Shown here piece by piece: positions 5,947 to 6,021 of a stretch of DNA of 6,021 bases. This DNA is from Sphingomonadales bacterium UBA6171 (lineage in GTDB: Bacteria; Pseudomonadota; Alphaproteobacteria; Sphingomonadales; Sphingomonadaceae), in contig DITZ01000092.1 of NCBI GenBank assembly GCA_002422985.1, positions 1-6,021 on the forward strand, given 5' to 3'. The position numbers and the translations under genes were made by a program. Under the pieces are notes generated by a model. It was not told the DNA's origin. It searched no databases and worked only from the letters and a program-made list of their open reading frames with translations. Position 1 is the stretch's first letter, and each line of letters starts with the position of its first letter.

Positions 5947-6021
5947 TGTTCGGCCTGGCCATCGCCTATCTGAAGGATCGCGCGCTCCCCACCGCGCTCA
6001 ATGTGCTGCTGCTGGCGCTGG
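5946..6021 (+). CDS. ABC transporter permease, probably FtsX-like (N-terminal fragment)
   Basis: Only 25 residues are in view: MFGLAIAYLKDRALPTALNV followed by LLLAL. The ATG overlaps the TGA of the ATPase gene (TGATG), the usual arrangement for translational coupling between an ABC ATPase and its permease. The short N-terminal amphipathic stretch, then basic/polar residues and the start of a Leu-rich membrane segment, is typical of MacB/FtsX-type permeases. The assignment rests on this fragment and the gene order. The gene continues off the right edge. Confidence 0.75.
   Translation, partial: MFGLAIAYLKDRALPTALNVLLLAL

Overview
This 6 kb, GC-rich window (about two thirds G+C by eye) looks chromosomal and most likely comes from an alphaproteobacterium of the Sphingomonadales. 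Three things point there. The long TonB-dependent receptor has the plug and barrel sequence style common in sphingomonads. A cbb3 oxidase CcoN subunit carries the extended N-terminus seen in Alphaproteobacteria. A FixK/FNR-type box sits upstream of ccoN. No insertion sequences, phage genes, CRISPR arrays or RNA genes are visible.

Layout, left to right. On the minus strand at 1-838 is the N-terminal 279 residues of CcoN, the catalytic subunit of cbb3 cytochrome oxidase; the rest of the gene, and presumably ccoOPQ, lies off the left edge. A 327-bp divergent intergenic region (839-1165) follows. It holds an FNR/FixK box serving ccoN and a sigma70-like promoter whose predicted start point coincides with the ATG of the next gene. 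On the plus strand at 1166-1957 is phenylalanine 4-hydroxylase (phhA), with all three iron ligands. Converging on it with a 36-bp gap is an exported cyclophilin-type peptidyl-prolyl isomerase (minus strand, about 2602-1994). After a second divergent intergenic region, the plus strand carries an apparent operon: a TonB-dependent outer-membrane receptor (2740-5271), a MacB/LolD-like ABC ATPase (5287-5946) and the first codons of its membrane partner (5946 onward, off the right edge). Spacings are 15 bp and a 1-bp overlap.

The left part concerns respiration under low oxygen and aromatic amino-acid catabolism, two functions that need not be linked. The right part looks like a cell-envelope transport unit: an outer-membrane receptor with an inner-membrane ABC module. 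No substrate can be read from the sequence. Most of the window is ordinary core genome. The points most worth a second look are the likely leaderless phhA transcript, the FNR-type box, the divergent plug end and Gly/Met/Pro-rich insert of the receptor, and the receptor-ABC operon. I did not find a convincing previously undescribed system.
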